Source of the DNA: an uncultured Phascolarctobacterium sp.
Lineage (GTDB): Bacteria > Bacillota > Negativicutes > Acidaminococcales > Acidaminococcaceae
DNA length: 22,496 nucleotides
NCBI GenBank assembly: GCA_900554395.1
Contig: USHB01000004.1
Coordinates: 1-22,496, forward strand
Direction of reading: 5' to 3'
The position numbers were made by a program, and so were the translations under genes. Below the pieces are notes generated by a model. That model did not search any database. It worked only from the letters and a program-made list of their open reading frames with translations, and was not told where the DNA came from. Within the stretch, counting starts at the first letter, position 1; each line of letters starts with the position of its first letter. Positions 15,835-22,462 of this stretch are shown one piece after another.

Positions 15835-18042
15835 TTAAAATACGTCTGCCTGTTCCTGCAGGCGTTCTGCCAAAAGCGAATAACGCTTACGTGTTTTATC
15901 GTTTAAAACAGCGGTTTGCACGGCTTTTTTGCTGCCAACTATAACAACTTTTTGCCGCGCCCTTGTAACCGCAGTATAAAACAGATTGCGCTGCAGCATA
16001 ATATAATGCCCCGGCACCATTAAAAGAATTACCACCGGATATTCGCTGCCCTGCGATTTGTGTACGCTCATGGCATAAGCAAGCTGCAATTCATCAGTTT
16101 CGGCAGAAGTGTAAACAACTTTGTTGCCGCTTATGCCAGCGTATTCGTATTCCTGCTCAAAAGATGTAAAGACAGGTTTGCCTCCATCATCATAAGCCAC
16201 TGTTACATTGCCGCCGTCGATACGCACAATCCGTCCTATATCACCGTTAAACACTTCTTTTTCGTAATTGTTGCGTATCTGCATTACCTTGTCGCCTTCA
16301 CGCAGCACTGCGCCGCCCGGCATAACAAGTTCTCCTTTATCCGCTGCGGGCGGATTTAAATGCTGCTGCAACACTTTATTCAAATTCTGCACGCCGCAGG
16401 GATTTTTATGCATTGGCGAAAGCACCTGCACATACTGCAAGCCGTGTTCCGCCGCTATCTTTCCGTAAAGCTGCGCCACATAATCGGCTGCCATAAATTC
16501 GTTGTCAAATCCCACAAATTCAAAATCACTGTGTTCTGCAAATTCCGGCATCTGCCCATGGTTAATGCGGTGGGCATTGCGAACAATGGGGCTTACTTCC
16601 GCCTGGCGGAAAACATTTTCCAGCCTTACTACCGGCATTTTTTTGCTGCGGATAATATCTTTTAAAACAGAACCCGGCCCTACCGAAGGAAGCTGGTCCA
16701 CGTCACCAACAAAAATAAGGCGGCAGCCTCCCGGCACTGCCTTCAGCAGATGGTACATCAGCGTAATATCCAGCATTGAGGCTTCGTCGATAATAATTGC
16801 TTCGGCATCCAACGGCTCACTGTCATTCTTGCCAAAGTTAAAGCCGCTGCCGTCGGGCTGATATTCCAAAAGACGATGCACAGTAAGCGCAGGATGCCCG
16901 CTCGATTCAGCCAGGCGTTTTGCTGCCCTGCCGGTAGGAGCAGCCAATAAAATACGGCAGCCTGCTTTTTCAAGCACCGTTAAAATACCTTTGGTTACGG
17001 TAGTTTTACCTGTACCCGGCCCGCCGGTAAGCACAAACACGCCGTATTTAAGCGAAGCGTGAATGGCATCTTTTTGCGCTTCGGCAAGCTGTATGCCTGC
17101 TTCGCGTTCCCAATCGGCAATTATTTTTTCAACATCTACGCTGCGTATTTTGCCGGGTGCATCCCTTAACGCCAGCAGGCGTTTTGCCGTCTGCGTTTCC
17201 GCCTGATACAGATATTCCGGATAAATAAGCCGCAAGCCGCCAACTTCTTCCGTGCGCAGGCGGTCTTCGTCAATCAGCTCTTTAAAAAGTTCTTTCACCG
17301 CTTCCGGTTCAGTCTGTAAAAGTTTAACCGTCTCCTGCGCCAGCAGTTCTTCCGGTACGCAGGTATGCCCCGCCGCTGCCGCCATGTTCAGCGCATATAC
17401 AAGCCCCGCCTCAATACGGCGTTTATCGCTGCGGCTGCAGCCAAGCGCCAGAGCAATTTTATCTGCCGTCCTAAAGCCTATGCCTGTTACTTCGCTTGCC
17501 AGAGCATAAGGGTTTTCCTGCACGCGCGCCAAAGCCGTACTGCCATAACGCGCCGCAAGTTTTGGCGCATAGTTGGCACTGACGCCATGCTGTTCCAAAA
17601 ACAGCATCAGTTCGCGCATCTCGCTCAGTTCCGCATAAGAGGCCGCAATGCTTTCAGCCTTTTTTCGTCCGATGCCGGCAACCTCTGTCAGCCGTTCCGG
17701 TTCGTTTTCCATAATGCTCAGCGTGCGGCTGCCAAAATGTTCCACAATGCGCGCCGCCATAGTACGCCCAATGCCCTTAACTGCGCCGGAGGCCAAAAAA
17801 CGCTCAATGCCATCCGTTGTGCTTGGCTTAACGACCCGCAGCGTATCAGCCTTAAACTGCCGTCCAAAACGCGCGTGCTCGCACCATTCTCCCTCAAGCA
17901 CAATGTTTTCGCCCATATAGGGTGCCATGCCTTTATATGTAACGGTTACAAGCCCCGCTGCCGTTTTTACGCGCAGCACGCAAAAGCCGCCGTCATCGCT
18001 CTGATATATTACATTTTCCAGTGTTCCCTGTAATTCTTCCAC
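15835..18042 (-). CDS. recD2: RecD2-type ATP-dependent DNA helicase
   Basis: A 735-residue superfamily 1B, 5'-to-3' helicase. An OB-like N-terminal domain (residues 1-75) precedes tandem helix-hairpin-helix segments (GAVKGIGRTMAARI, VAGIGRKKAESI, VTGIGFRTADKIA). Then come Walker A (LTGGPGTGKTT, about 338-348), Walker B DEASMLD (about 419-425) and motif VI-type AMSVHKSQGSEYPVV near the C-terminus. It acts without RecBC in repair and replication-fork stability. I prefer the GTG at 18042, giving MEELQGTLENVIY, because GGTGA lies 4 bases upstream; a TTG at 18060 would extend it by six residues and leave only a 10-base leader. It leads the recD2-comF unit. Confidence 0.93.
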   Translation of the reverse strand: MEELQGTLENVIYQSDDGGFCVLRVKTAAGLVTVTYKGMAPYMGENIVLEGEWCEHARFGRQFKADTLRVVKPSTTDGIERFLASGAVKGIGRTMAARIVEHFGSRTLSIMENEPERLTEVAGIGRKKAESIAASYAELSEMRELMLFLEQHGVSANYAPKLAARYGSTALARVQENPYALASEVTGIGFRTADKIALALGCSRSDKRRIEAGLVYALNMAAAAGHTCVPEELLAQETVKLLQTEPEAVKELFKELIDEDRLRTEEVGGLRLIYPEYLYQAETQTAKRLLALRDAPGKIRSVDVEKIIADWEREAGIQLAEAQKDAIHASLKYGVFVLTGGPGTGKTTVTKGILTVLEKAGCRILLAAPTGRAAKRLAESSGHPALTVHRLLEYQPDGSGFNFGKNDSEPLDAEAIIIDEASMLDITLMYHLLKAVPGGCRLIFVGDVDQLPSVGPGSVLKDIIRSKKMPVVRLENVFRQAEVSPIVRNAHRINHGQMPEFAEHSDFEFVGFDNEFMAADYVAQLYGKIAAEHGLQYVQVLSPMHKNPCGVQNLNKVLQQHLNPPAADKGELVMPGGAVLREGDKVMQIRNNYEKEVFNGDIGRIVRIDGGNVTVAYDDGGKPVFTSFEQEYEYAGISGNKVVYTSAETDELQLAYAMSVHKSQGSEYPVVILLMVPGHYIMLQRNLFYTAVTRARQKVVIVGSKKAVQTAVLNDKTRKRYSLLAERLQEQADVF

Positions 18043-18076
18043 ATGCTCACCGCCGTGCAAAACAAATGTTCAGTTT

Positions 18077-18105
18077 ATTATAGCATGTTTTTTAGTGTTT
18101 ATAAA
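18077..18105 (-). promoter_or_regulatory. putative promoter of recD2-comF
   Basis: On the minus strand TTTATA (18105-18100), 17 bases, TATAAT (18082-18077); predicted start near 18070. The -10 box is perfect and the -35 box is moderate. It is back to back with the promoter of the SpeD-like gene. Confidence 0.6.
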
Positions 18106-18127
18106 CCGCACGCAGCGCGATTATTTT

Positions 18128-18156
18128 TTGACAACAACGTTAAAATTAGCTATAAT
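18128..18156 (+). promoter_or_regulatory. perfect-consensus promoter of the SpeD-like gene
   Basis: TTGACA (18128-18133), 17 bases, TATAAT (18151-18156). Both hexamers and the spacer are ideal for sigma-A. The predicted leader of about 42 bases contains an inverted repeat CGTTTTT (18167-18173) / AAAAACG (18184-18190) that ends one base before the AGGAGG ribosome-binding site. Confidence 0.92.
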
Positions 18157-18204
18157 TAATTAAATACGTTTTTGCTGTTTTTTAAAAACGCAGGAGGACT
18201 GGCC

Positions 18205-18666
18205 TTGAAATCTATCGGCACACAAATTGCCATTGATATGTATAATTGCAGCGATATTCTTTTAGATGACGTTATCGGTATCGAGCATATGCTCAGCAGC
18301 GCGGCAGCGCGTTTCGGCATGGAGCCGAGCGGCGTATACGTTAACGATGAGGACGGCATTGATGAATATTCCGTGTTTGCACACTGCAAGCAGGGACATA
18401 TTACCATGCACGTTTACCCCGACCTCGGTTTTGCCACCATTGATATTTTCACCTGTTTCAAAGAAGCAAACCCCGACGGCCTTGCACGTTTTATGCGCCA
18501 CTACTTCAACCCCGATAAATCTAAAATAACATATCTTGAACGCGGCGACTTCGGCAACGAAAGCGATATGAAACCGCGCCGCAAATCGCACACCAAAATT
18601 ATACGCAAAGCCAAAACCCTTGGCAAAAAATTATCTAAACTGATGATGCGTCCTAAATCTATTTAA
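18205..18666 (+). CDS. AdoMet decarboxylase (SpeD) homologue lacking the pyruvoyl serine
   Basis: A 153-residue protein resembling the short bacterial SpeD (class 1B) along about residues 1-115: MKSIG...CSDILLDDV at the N-terminus, then HITMHVYPDLGFATIDIFTC and YLERGDF. In active SpeD this core reads ESHLTIHTWPE...FTC, and the chain self-cleaves before the serine to make the pyruvoyl cofactor. Here the Glu-Ser pair is Gln63-Gly64, so self-cleavage should not occur. The equivalents of catalytic His (His69) and Cys (Cys84) remain. A basic tail (about residues 120-153) carries many Lys and Arg. The start is a TTG at 18205 with AGGAGG 7 bases upstream. A terminator follows directly. A regulatory or binding role is possible; AdoMet decarboxylation is unlikely. 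Confidence 0.75.
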   Translation: MKSIGTQIAIDMYNCSDILLDDVIGIEHMLSSAAARFGMEPSGVYVNDEDGIDEYSVFAHCKQGHITMHVYPDLGFATIDIFTCFKEANPDGLARFMRHYFNPDKSKITYLERGDFGNESDMKPRRKSHTKIIRKAKTLGKKLSKLMMRPKSI

Positions 18667-18669
18667 AAC

Positions 18670-18695
18670 GCTGCCAAACGGCAGCTTTTTCTTTT
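18670..18695 (+). terminator. terminator after the SpeD-like gene
   Basis: GCTGCC (18670-18675), loop AAAC, GGCAGC (18680-18685), then TTTTTCTTTT. It is a short but classical intrinsic terminator. No promoter fits between it and the HAD gene 20 bases on, so the HAD and pentapeptide genes probably depend on read-through and are expressed at a lower level. Confidence 0.85.
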
Positions 18696-18714
18696 AGTGA
18701 ACTTGGAGGATTTT

Positions 18715-19410
18715 ATGAAATACATTTTCTGGGATATTGACGGCACACTTCTTGTAACAGGTCTTGCCGGTGCCGATGCACTGCGCCAGGCAATCAAAGA
18801 ACAGTTCGGCGTTGAAAATTTTCAGTTCTCGCACCCGCTGGCAGGCGCAACCGATTCACAGATTATCAAACAAATCTGTATTGATATCAAAGGCCGCTGC
18901 CATACCTTTGACGCAGCCAACCTTTTAATAAACTATCACCGCCTGCTGCCGCAGTTTTTACAGCAGCGTCAGGGTCATTTAATGCCTAATGTTGAAAAAA
19001 CGCTGAAATATTTTAAAGGCCTTGAAGGTTTTACAACCTGCCTTTTAACCGGCAACACCACTACCGGCGCTTACCATAAATTAAAACGCTACAATATCGA
19101 CCGATATTTCGACAGCCGTTACGCAGTTTGCGGAGAGCTTAGCGAAGAACGTGATGAACTTGCCAAAGTAGCTTTGAGGCGCTTGCAGATTTATTTTCCG
19201 GAGCAGGAAATTACCGGCGATAACATTTTTCTTATCGGCGATACGCCCAACGATATAAAATGCGCACAGGCAATAGGCGCACGCTGCCTTGCCGTGCTTG
19301 CAGGCAGCACTTACACCAGAGAACAGCTTGCTGAATGCAAACCGTGGAAAATACTGGATAAACTGCCCGATGACCCCAAAAAACTGGAGCAGATGTTCAA
19401 TAAAGCATGA
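18715..19410 (+). CDS. HAD-family phosphatase (phosphoglycolate phosphatase-like)
   Basis: A 231-residue haloacid dehalogenase superfamily hydrolase. Motif I is DIDGTLL with nucleophile Asp7 and acid Asp9. A helical cap (about residues 15-85) follows, typical of subfamily I. Motif II threonine lies in LLTGN and motif IV is GDTPNDIKCA. Substrate cannot be told; phosphoglycolate or another small phosphate ester is a guess by subfamily. The ATG at 18715 with GGAGG 5 bases upstream is preferred over an in-frame GTG at 18697 that lies in the terminator tail. Its stop codon overlaps the ribosome-binding site of the pentapeptide gene, so the two are coupled. Confidence 0.88.
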   Translation: MKYIFWDIDGTLLVTGLAGADALRQAIKEQFGVENFQFSHPLAGATDSQIIKQICIDIKGRCHTFDAANLLINYHRLLPQFLQQRQGHLMPNVEKTLKYFKGLEGFTTCLLTGNTTTGAYHKLKRYNIDRYFDSRYAVCGELSEERDELAKVALRRLQIYFPEQEITGDNIFLIGDTPNDIKCAQAIGARCLAVLAGSTYTREQLAECKPWKILDKLPDDPKKLEQMFNKA

Positions 19411-19418
19411 GGTTTACC

Positions 19419-20156
19419 ATGAAAAAATTTTTACTGACACTTATTTGCTGCTTCGCCTTACCGGCAGCAGCACTTGCATATAACGCCGGCCACGTTCAGC
19501 TTGTGCAAAACGGCTTAAGCTGCCCCGGTGCCGATTTAAGCGGCGCTGATTTAAGCGGCATGAATCTTGAAGGCATAGACCTCAGCGGCGCTGATTTAAA
19601 CGGCGCACGTTTTGCCGGCAGCAATTTTACAGGTGCCAACCTGCAAAACGCCAATCTGCACAGGGCAGTGCTTACCGGCTGTACTTTTACCAAAGCTAAT
19701 TTGGCAAATGCCAATTTGCGTTACGCCAATTTAAACGGCAGCAAACTTGATAAAACAGTTTTCAGCGGAGCAGAGCTTTTCCGCGCCAGCCTGCGCGGCT
19801 GCACCATGGAATATGCTAATTTTGCTTATACCAAATTGCAGGAAGCAACACTTGATAACGCCGCTGCCCATAAAGCTGATTTCAGTTATGCCAATCTCTC
19901 TTACTGCTGGCTTTACAAAGCAGATTTGACAGATGCTGTTTTAACGCATGCCAATTTATACAATGCCAAAATGAATAATGCGGTGCTTACCGGCGCAGAT
20001 TTAACATCTGCCGGTATGTCGCGCGCCAGCTTGCAGCACGCACAGCTTAACGGCGCACGGCTTGACCGCGCTATGCTTGACGGTACTGATTTCAGCTATG
20101 CAGATTTAACGCTGACTGATTTTGGACGCGCCTTTAAAGATAACGCTAAATTTTAA
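19419..20156 (+). CDS. secreted pentapeptide-repeat protein
   Basis: A 245-residue protein. Residues 1-20 are a signal peptide (two lysines, hydrophobic core, ALA cleavage site). After a 17-residue lead the chain consists of 40 consecutive in-phase pentapeptides, residues 38-237, of the A(D/N)LXX type, then eight residues. Four pentapeptides make one coil, so this predicts an uninterrupted ten-coil right-handed square beta-helix. Only one repeat (AAAHK, number 23) lacks the inward Leu/Phe/Met. The ATG at 19419 is preferred: TGAGG, which includes the HAD stop codon, lies 6 bases upstream. A gyrase-protecting role, known for some cytosolic members, is unlikely for an exported protein. Function unknown. 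Confidence 0.88.
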   Translation: MKKFLLTLICCFALPAAALAYNAGHVQLVQNGLSCPGADLSGADLSGMNLEGIDLSGADLNGARFAGSNFTGANLQNANLHRAVLTGCTFTKANLANANLRYANLNGSKLDKTVFSGAELFRASLRGCTMEYANFAYTKLQEATLDNAAAHKADFSYANLSYCWLYKADLTDAVLTHANLYNAKMNNAVLTGADLTSAGMSRASLQHAQLNGARLDRAMLDGTDFSYADLTLTDFGRAFKDNAKF

Positions 20157-20170
20157 TATATTTTATACTC

Positions 20171-20205
20171 AAAAACTCAGCAGCTTAAAACTGCGGAGTT
20201 TTTTA
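20171..20205. terminator. terminator between the pentapeptide and alcohol dehydrogenase genes
   Basis: AAAAACTCAGCAG (20171-20183) pairs with CTGCGGAGTTTTT (20191-20203) with one mismatch around CTTAAAA. It can serve both converging genes. Its sequence is almost the same as the terminator after the lysR gene (22332-22363). Confidence 0.9.
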
Positions 20206-20234
20206 TGCTGCTTTTCAATTTTATACCTTGCCGG

Positions 20235-21281
20235 TTAAGGTTTAACAACAATTTTTACCATGGGGTCATCCTGGCAAATTTGACGTTCCAGAGCATGCTG
20301 CAAATCATCAAGCGGTAAAACTTCCGTTACATATTTTTCCGGGTCAATAAAACCACTGGCAATTAAATCTATTGTTTCTTTAAATTCCCTTCTGGTACAG
20401 GACACGCTGCCGATAAGCTGAATTTCGTTAAGCACAATCCTGTTAAGCGAAAACGGAATTTCACTATCAACAGAGTTGCCGATAGCTATTATTTTTCCAC
20501 CAGGGCGCACTGCATCAATACAAGCAGCGAGCGATTCGGCAGCGCCTACCGCTTCAAAAACAATATCAAACCCACCATCCGATGCAGCATGATATTTTTC
20601 TGCGCGTTTTGGGTCATTGCCATCAAAATATTCATCAAAAATACCAAGTTCTCTGGCTTTTTGAACTTTAATATCATTCACTTTAGACATTGCCACATAA
20701 GAGGCACCGCATTTTTTGGCAAGTTCACCCAAAAAATGCCCAATAATACCGCTGCCAACCACTAACACTTTGTCATGCAGCTTAATGCCGCTGCGGCGCA
20801 CAGCATGATAAGCCACCATCAGCGGGTCAATACAACCTGCCGCTACATCACTAACAGAATCCGGCAACAAATAGGCATTGGAATGTTTACCGACAAATTT
20901 TTCAGCATAAGCGCCATTACAAACAAACCCCATATAATTAGTGCCGTTAACCTCACGGCAGAGTTGTTCCTGCCCTGCCATGCACATATCACATTTTCCG
21001 CAATACAAATTGGCCCAAAAAGTCACGCGGTCACCAATTTTAAAATTGCTGTCGCCAGGATTGGTAACAACACCGCAAAACTCATGTCCCAACCAAAAAT
21101 CTCCATCTTGATTGCCCCAGCCTTTACCGCTTTTCCACATATGTATATCACTGCCGCAAACGCCGCAGGCAGATACTTTAATTTCCATCTGCTCCGGCAA
21201 AACCGGCGGAACCGGCACGGTTTTAATTTCAATTTTCTGCGGGCCTGTTAAAACTGCTGCTTTCATCATTTCCTGTGTCAT
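20235..21281 (-). CDS. zinc-dependent medium-chain alcohol/polyol dehydrogenase
   Basis: A 348-residue NAD(P)-dependent oxidoreductase of the MDR family. The catalytic zinc site uses Cys42 (CGVCGSDIH) and His66-Glu67 (GHEFCG). The structural zinc site is Cys94, Cys97, Cys100, Cys108 (YCGKCDMC...C). A Rossmann motif VVGSGIIG follows mid-chain. The pattern is close to threonine, sorbitol and butanediol dehydrogenases; the substrate is not resolved. AAGGAGG lies 9 bases before the ATG at 21281. It diverges from a LysR-type gene and carries a LysR-type box centred 53 bases upstream of its -10 hexamer, so that regulator probably activates it when an inducer is present. Confidence 0.9.
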   Translation of the reverse strand: MTQEMMKAAVLTGPQKIEIKTVPVPPVLPEQMEIKVSACGVCGSDIHMWKSGKGWGNQDGDFWLGHEFCGVVTNPGDSNFKIGDRVTFWANLYCGKCDMCMAGQEQLCREVNGTNYMGFVCNGAYAEKFVGKHSNAYLLPDSVSDVAAGCIDPLMVAYHAVRRSGIKLHDKVLVVGSGIIGHFLGELAKKCGASYVAMSKVNDIKVQKARELGIFDEYFDGNDPKRAEKYHAASDGGFDIVFEAVGAAESLAACIDAVRPGGKIIAIGNSVDSEIPFSLNRIVLNEIQLIGSVSCTRREFKETIDLIASGFIDPEKYVTEVLPLDDLQHALERQICQDDPMVKIVVKP

Positions 21282-21322
21282 TAATCTTCCTCCTTGCCAA
21301 AATAAAGCATTCCGTTTTCTTT

Positions 21323-21351
21323 ATTATACGGTACTTTATCTTGACGGAAAA
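21323..21351 (-). promoter_or_regulatory. predicted activator-dependent promoter of the dehydrogenase gene
   Basis: Minus-strand TATAAT at 21328-21323 with a poor -35 (TTTTCC, 21351-21346). The predicted start is about 21316. The weak -35 box, together with a LysR-type palindrome centred at about -65, is the usual layout for LysR-activated promoters. Confidence 0.6.
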
Positions 21352-21370
21352 TTACCGAAAATGATACAAT
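21341..21370 (+). promoter_or_regulatory. predicted lysR promoter
   Basis: TTGACG (21341-21346), 18 bases, TACAAT (21365-21370). The predicted start near 21377 lies inside the palindrome at 21370-21392, so the regulator would repress its own gene when bound. Confidence 0.6.
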
Positions 21371-21392
21371 CTATTTACTAAAAGTAAATAGA
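21370..21392. promoter_or_regulatory. LysR-type operator palindrome, copy 1
   Basis: Perfect 10-base arms TCTATTTACT and AGTAAATAGA around AAA. The core TTTACT-N3-AGTAAA contains the T-N11-A pattern of LysR-family boxes. Its centre (21381) is 53 bases from the first base of the dehydrogenase TATAAT, and its right arm touches the lysR ribosome-binding site. Confidence 0.72.
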
Positions 21393-21406
21393 AAGGATTG
21401 TTTGCT

Positions 21407-22303
21407 TTGCTCAGCCAGCAGTTACTTGTCTTTTTAAAAACAGCAGAATGCGGCAGTTTTACCAAAGCAGCCAAACAGCTTTTCATAACGCCTGCTTCTG
21501 TAATGAAACATATTAACTCACTGGAAGCGCGCCTCGGCCTGACTTTATTTAAACGCAGCAAGGCAGGACTGCAACTTACTGCCGCCGGACACTCGCTGTA
21601 TAAAGACGGCAAGAAGCTCAGAAATTCGGCAGAAAACGCTTTAATACATGCTAAAAACTCCGCCTTTGCAGAAGGAATTACCATACGTATTGGCTCATCC
21701 TTGTTAAATCCAAGCCGCGTTTTAACAGATTTATGGAAACCGCTGCGCGAAAAGTATCCACAGTATAAGTTCCGCATCGTACCGTTTGAAGACACTAAAG
21801 AACAAATCATTCCATTAATGGCTTCACTTGGCGAACGCATTGATTTATTAATCGGTTCCTTTAATTCCAATACTATGTATGAACACGCCAATTATTTAAT
21901 TTTAGGTTATTATAATCTATGCGTCGCCGTACCAAAAGAACATCCGCTTGCAGCCAAAGCAGAACTGGACTTTACCGATTTATACGGAGAGCAGCTTTTA
22001 ACGGTTACCGGTGGAGATTCGGAAATAATTACAAATTTTAACAATATGGTGCAGAAACGGCATCCGCAAATAAAATTAAGGGGCGTTGGCTATTATTACG
22101 ATATGGAAACATTCAACACCTGCGAGCAAACGGGCTGCCCCATGCTGACGCTTGATATTTGGGCTGATGCGCATCCATCGTTAATTACCCTGCCGTTAAA
22201 ATGCAGTTATAAAGTTTCTTATGGCATTATGTATTCCAAAAAACCTGCGCCGGAAATTGCCGCCTTTTTGGAAATCATTAAAAGCAACCTTGCCCTTACT
22301 TAA
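21407..22303 (+). CDS. LysR-family transcriptional regulator
   Basis: A 298-residue regulator with an N-terminal winged helix-turn-helix (LLVFLKTAECGSFTKAAKQLFITPASVMKHINSLE region, about residues 6-40, then LGLTLFKRSKAGLQLTAAG). A two-lobed periplasmic-binding-like effector domain fills about 90-295. I chose the TTG at 21407: it gives the standard family N-terminus, and GAAAGGA lies 9 bases upstream. A TTG at 21398 would almost touch that site. It diverges from a zinc dehydrogenase and is followed by a terminator and a second copy of its predicted box, in front of another gene. The inducer is unknown. Confidence 0.9.
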   Translation: MLSQQLLVFLKTAECGSFTKAAKQLFITPASVMKHINSLEARLGLTLFKRSKAGLQLTAAGHSLYKDGKKLRNSAENALIHAKNSAFAEGITIRIGSSLLNPSRVLTDLWKPLREKYPQYKFRIVPFEDTKEQIIPLMASLGERIDLLIGSFNSNTMYEHANYLILGYYNLCVAVPKEHPLAAKAELDFTDLYGEQLLTVTGGDSEIITNFNNMVQKRHPQIKLRGVGYYYDMETFNTCEQTGCPMLTLDIWADAHPSLITLPLKCSYKVSYGIMYSKKPAPEIAAFLEIIKSNLALT

Positions 22304-22331
22304 CAAACCTTCTTTAGCATCACTATACAGC

Positions 22332-22363
22332 AAAAACTCCGCAGCTTTAACTGCGGAGTTTTT
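22332..22363 (+). terminator. terminator after the lysR gene
   Basis: Perfect 13-base inverted repeat AAAAACTCCGCAG (22332-22344) and CTGCGGAGTTTTT (22351-22363) around CTTTAA. The T-run at its end is also the first half of the LysR-type box that follows. Confidence 0.92.
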
Positions 22364-22375
22364 ACTTTTAGTAAA
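22361..22375. promoter_or_regulatory. LysR-type operator palindrome, copy 2
   Basis: TTTACT-TTT-AGTAAA, followed by TA. Read in the direction of the promoter it controls, 17 bases (22361-22377) are identical to copy 1 read toward the dehydrogenase. Its centre (22368) is 53 bases from the first base of TATAAT at 22421, the same distance as at copy 1. Confidence 0.68.
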
Positions 22376-22397
22376 TACGCTATAAACTTTTTGGCTA

Positions 22398-22426
22398 TTC
22401 CAAGCTCTAACGAAGCTGTTTATAAT
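22398..22426 (+). promoter_or_regulatory. predicted promoter of the gene at the right edge
   Basis: A perfect TATAAT (22421-22426) with only a weak -35 (TTCCAA, 22398-22403, 17-base spacer). The predicted start is near 22432, which places the upstream palindrome at about -65. Confidence 0.55.
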
Positions 22427-22462
22427 AAAATTAATAAAATTTTTAAGGTGGTTAATAAAGTA

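Noticed and set aside
17365..18033. 222-codon open frame on the plus strand opposite recD2
   Set aside because: Antisense shadow of recD2 with no start signals; Arg/Cys/His-rich translation.
19530..20130. DNA-level tandem repeats in the pentapeptide gene
   Set aside because: The 15-base periodicity reflects the protein repeat. The units differ in sequence, so this is not a satellite or CRISPR array.
21370..21392. palindrome as a transcription terminator upstream of lysR
   Set aside because: It is AT-rich with no following T-run, and the same core recurs at a fixed distance from a second promoter, so an operator fits better.
21352..21891. 179-codon minus-strand open frame opposite lysR
   Set aside because: It overlaps the lysR DNA-binding domain and the operator region and has no recognisable domain.
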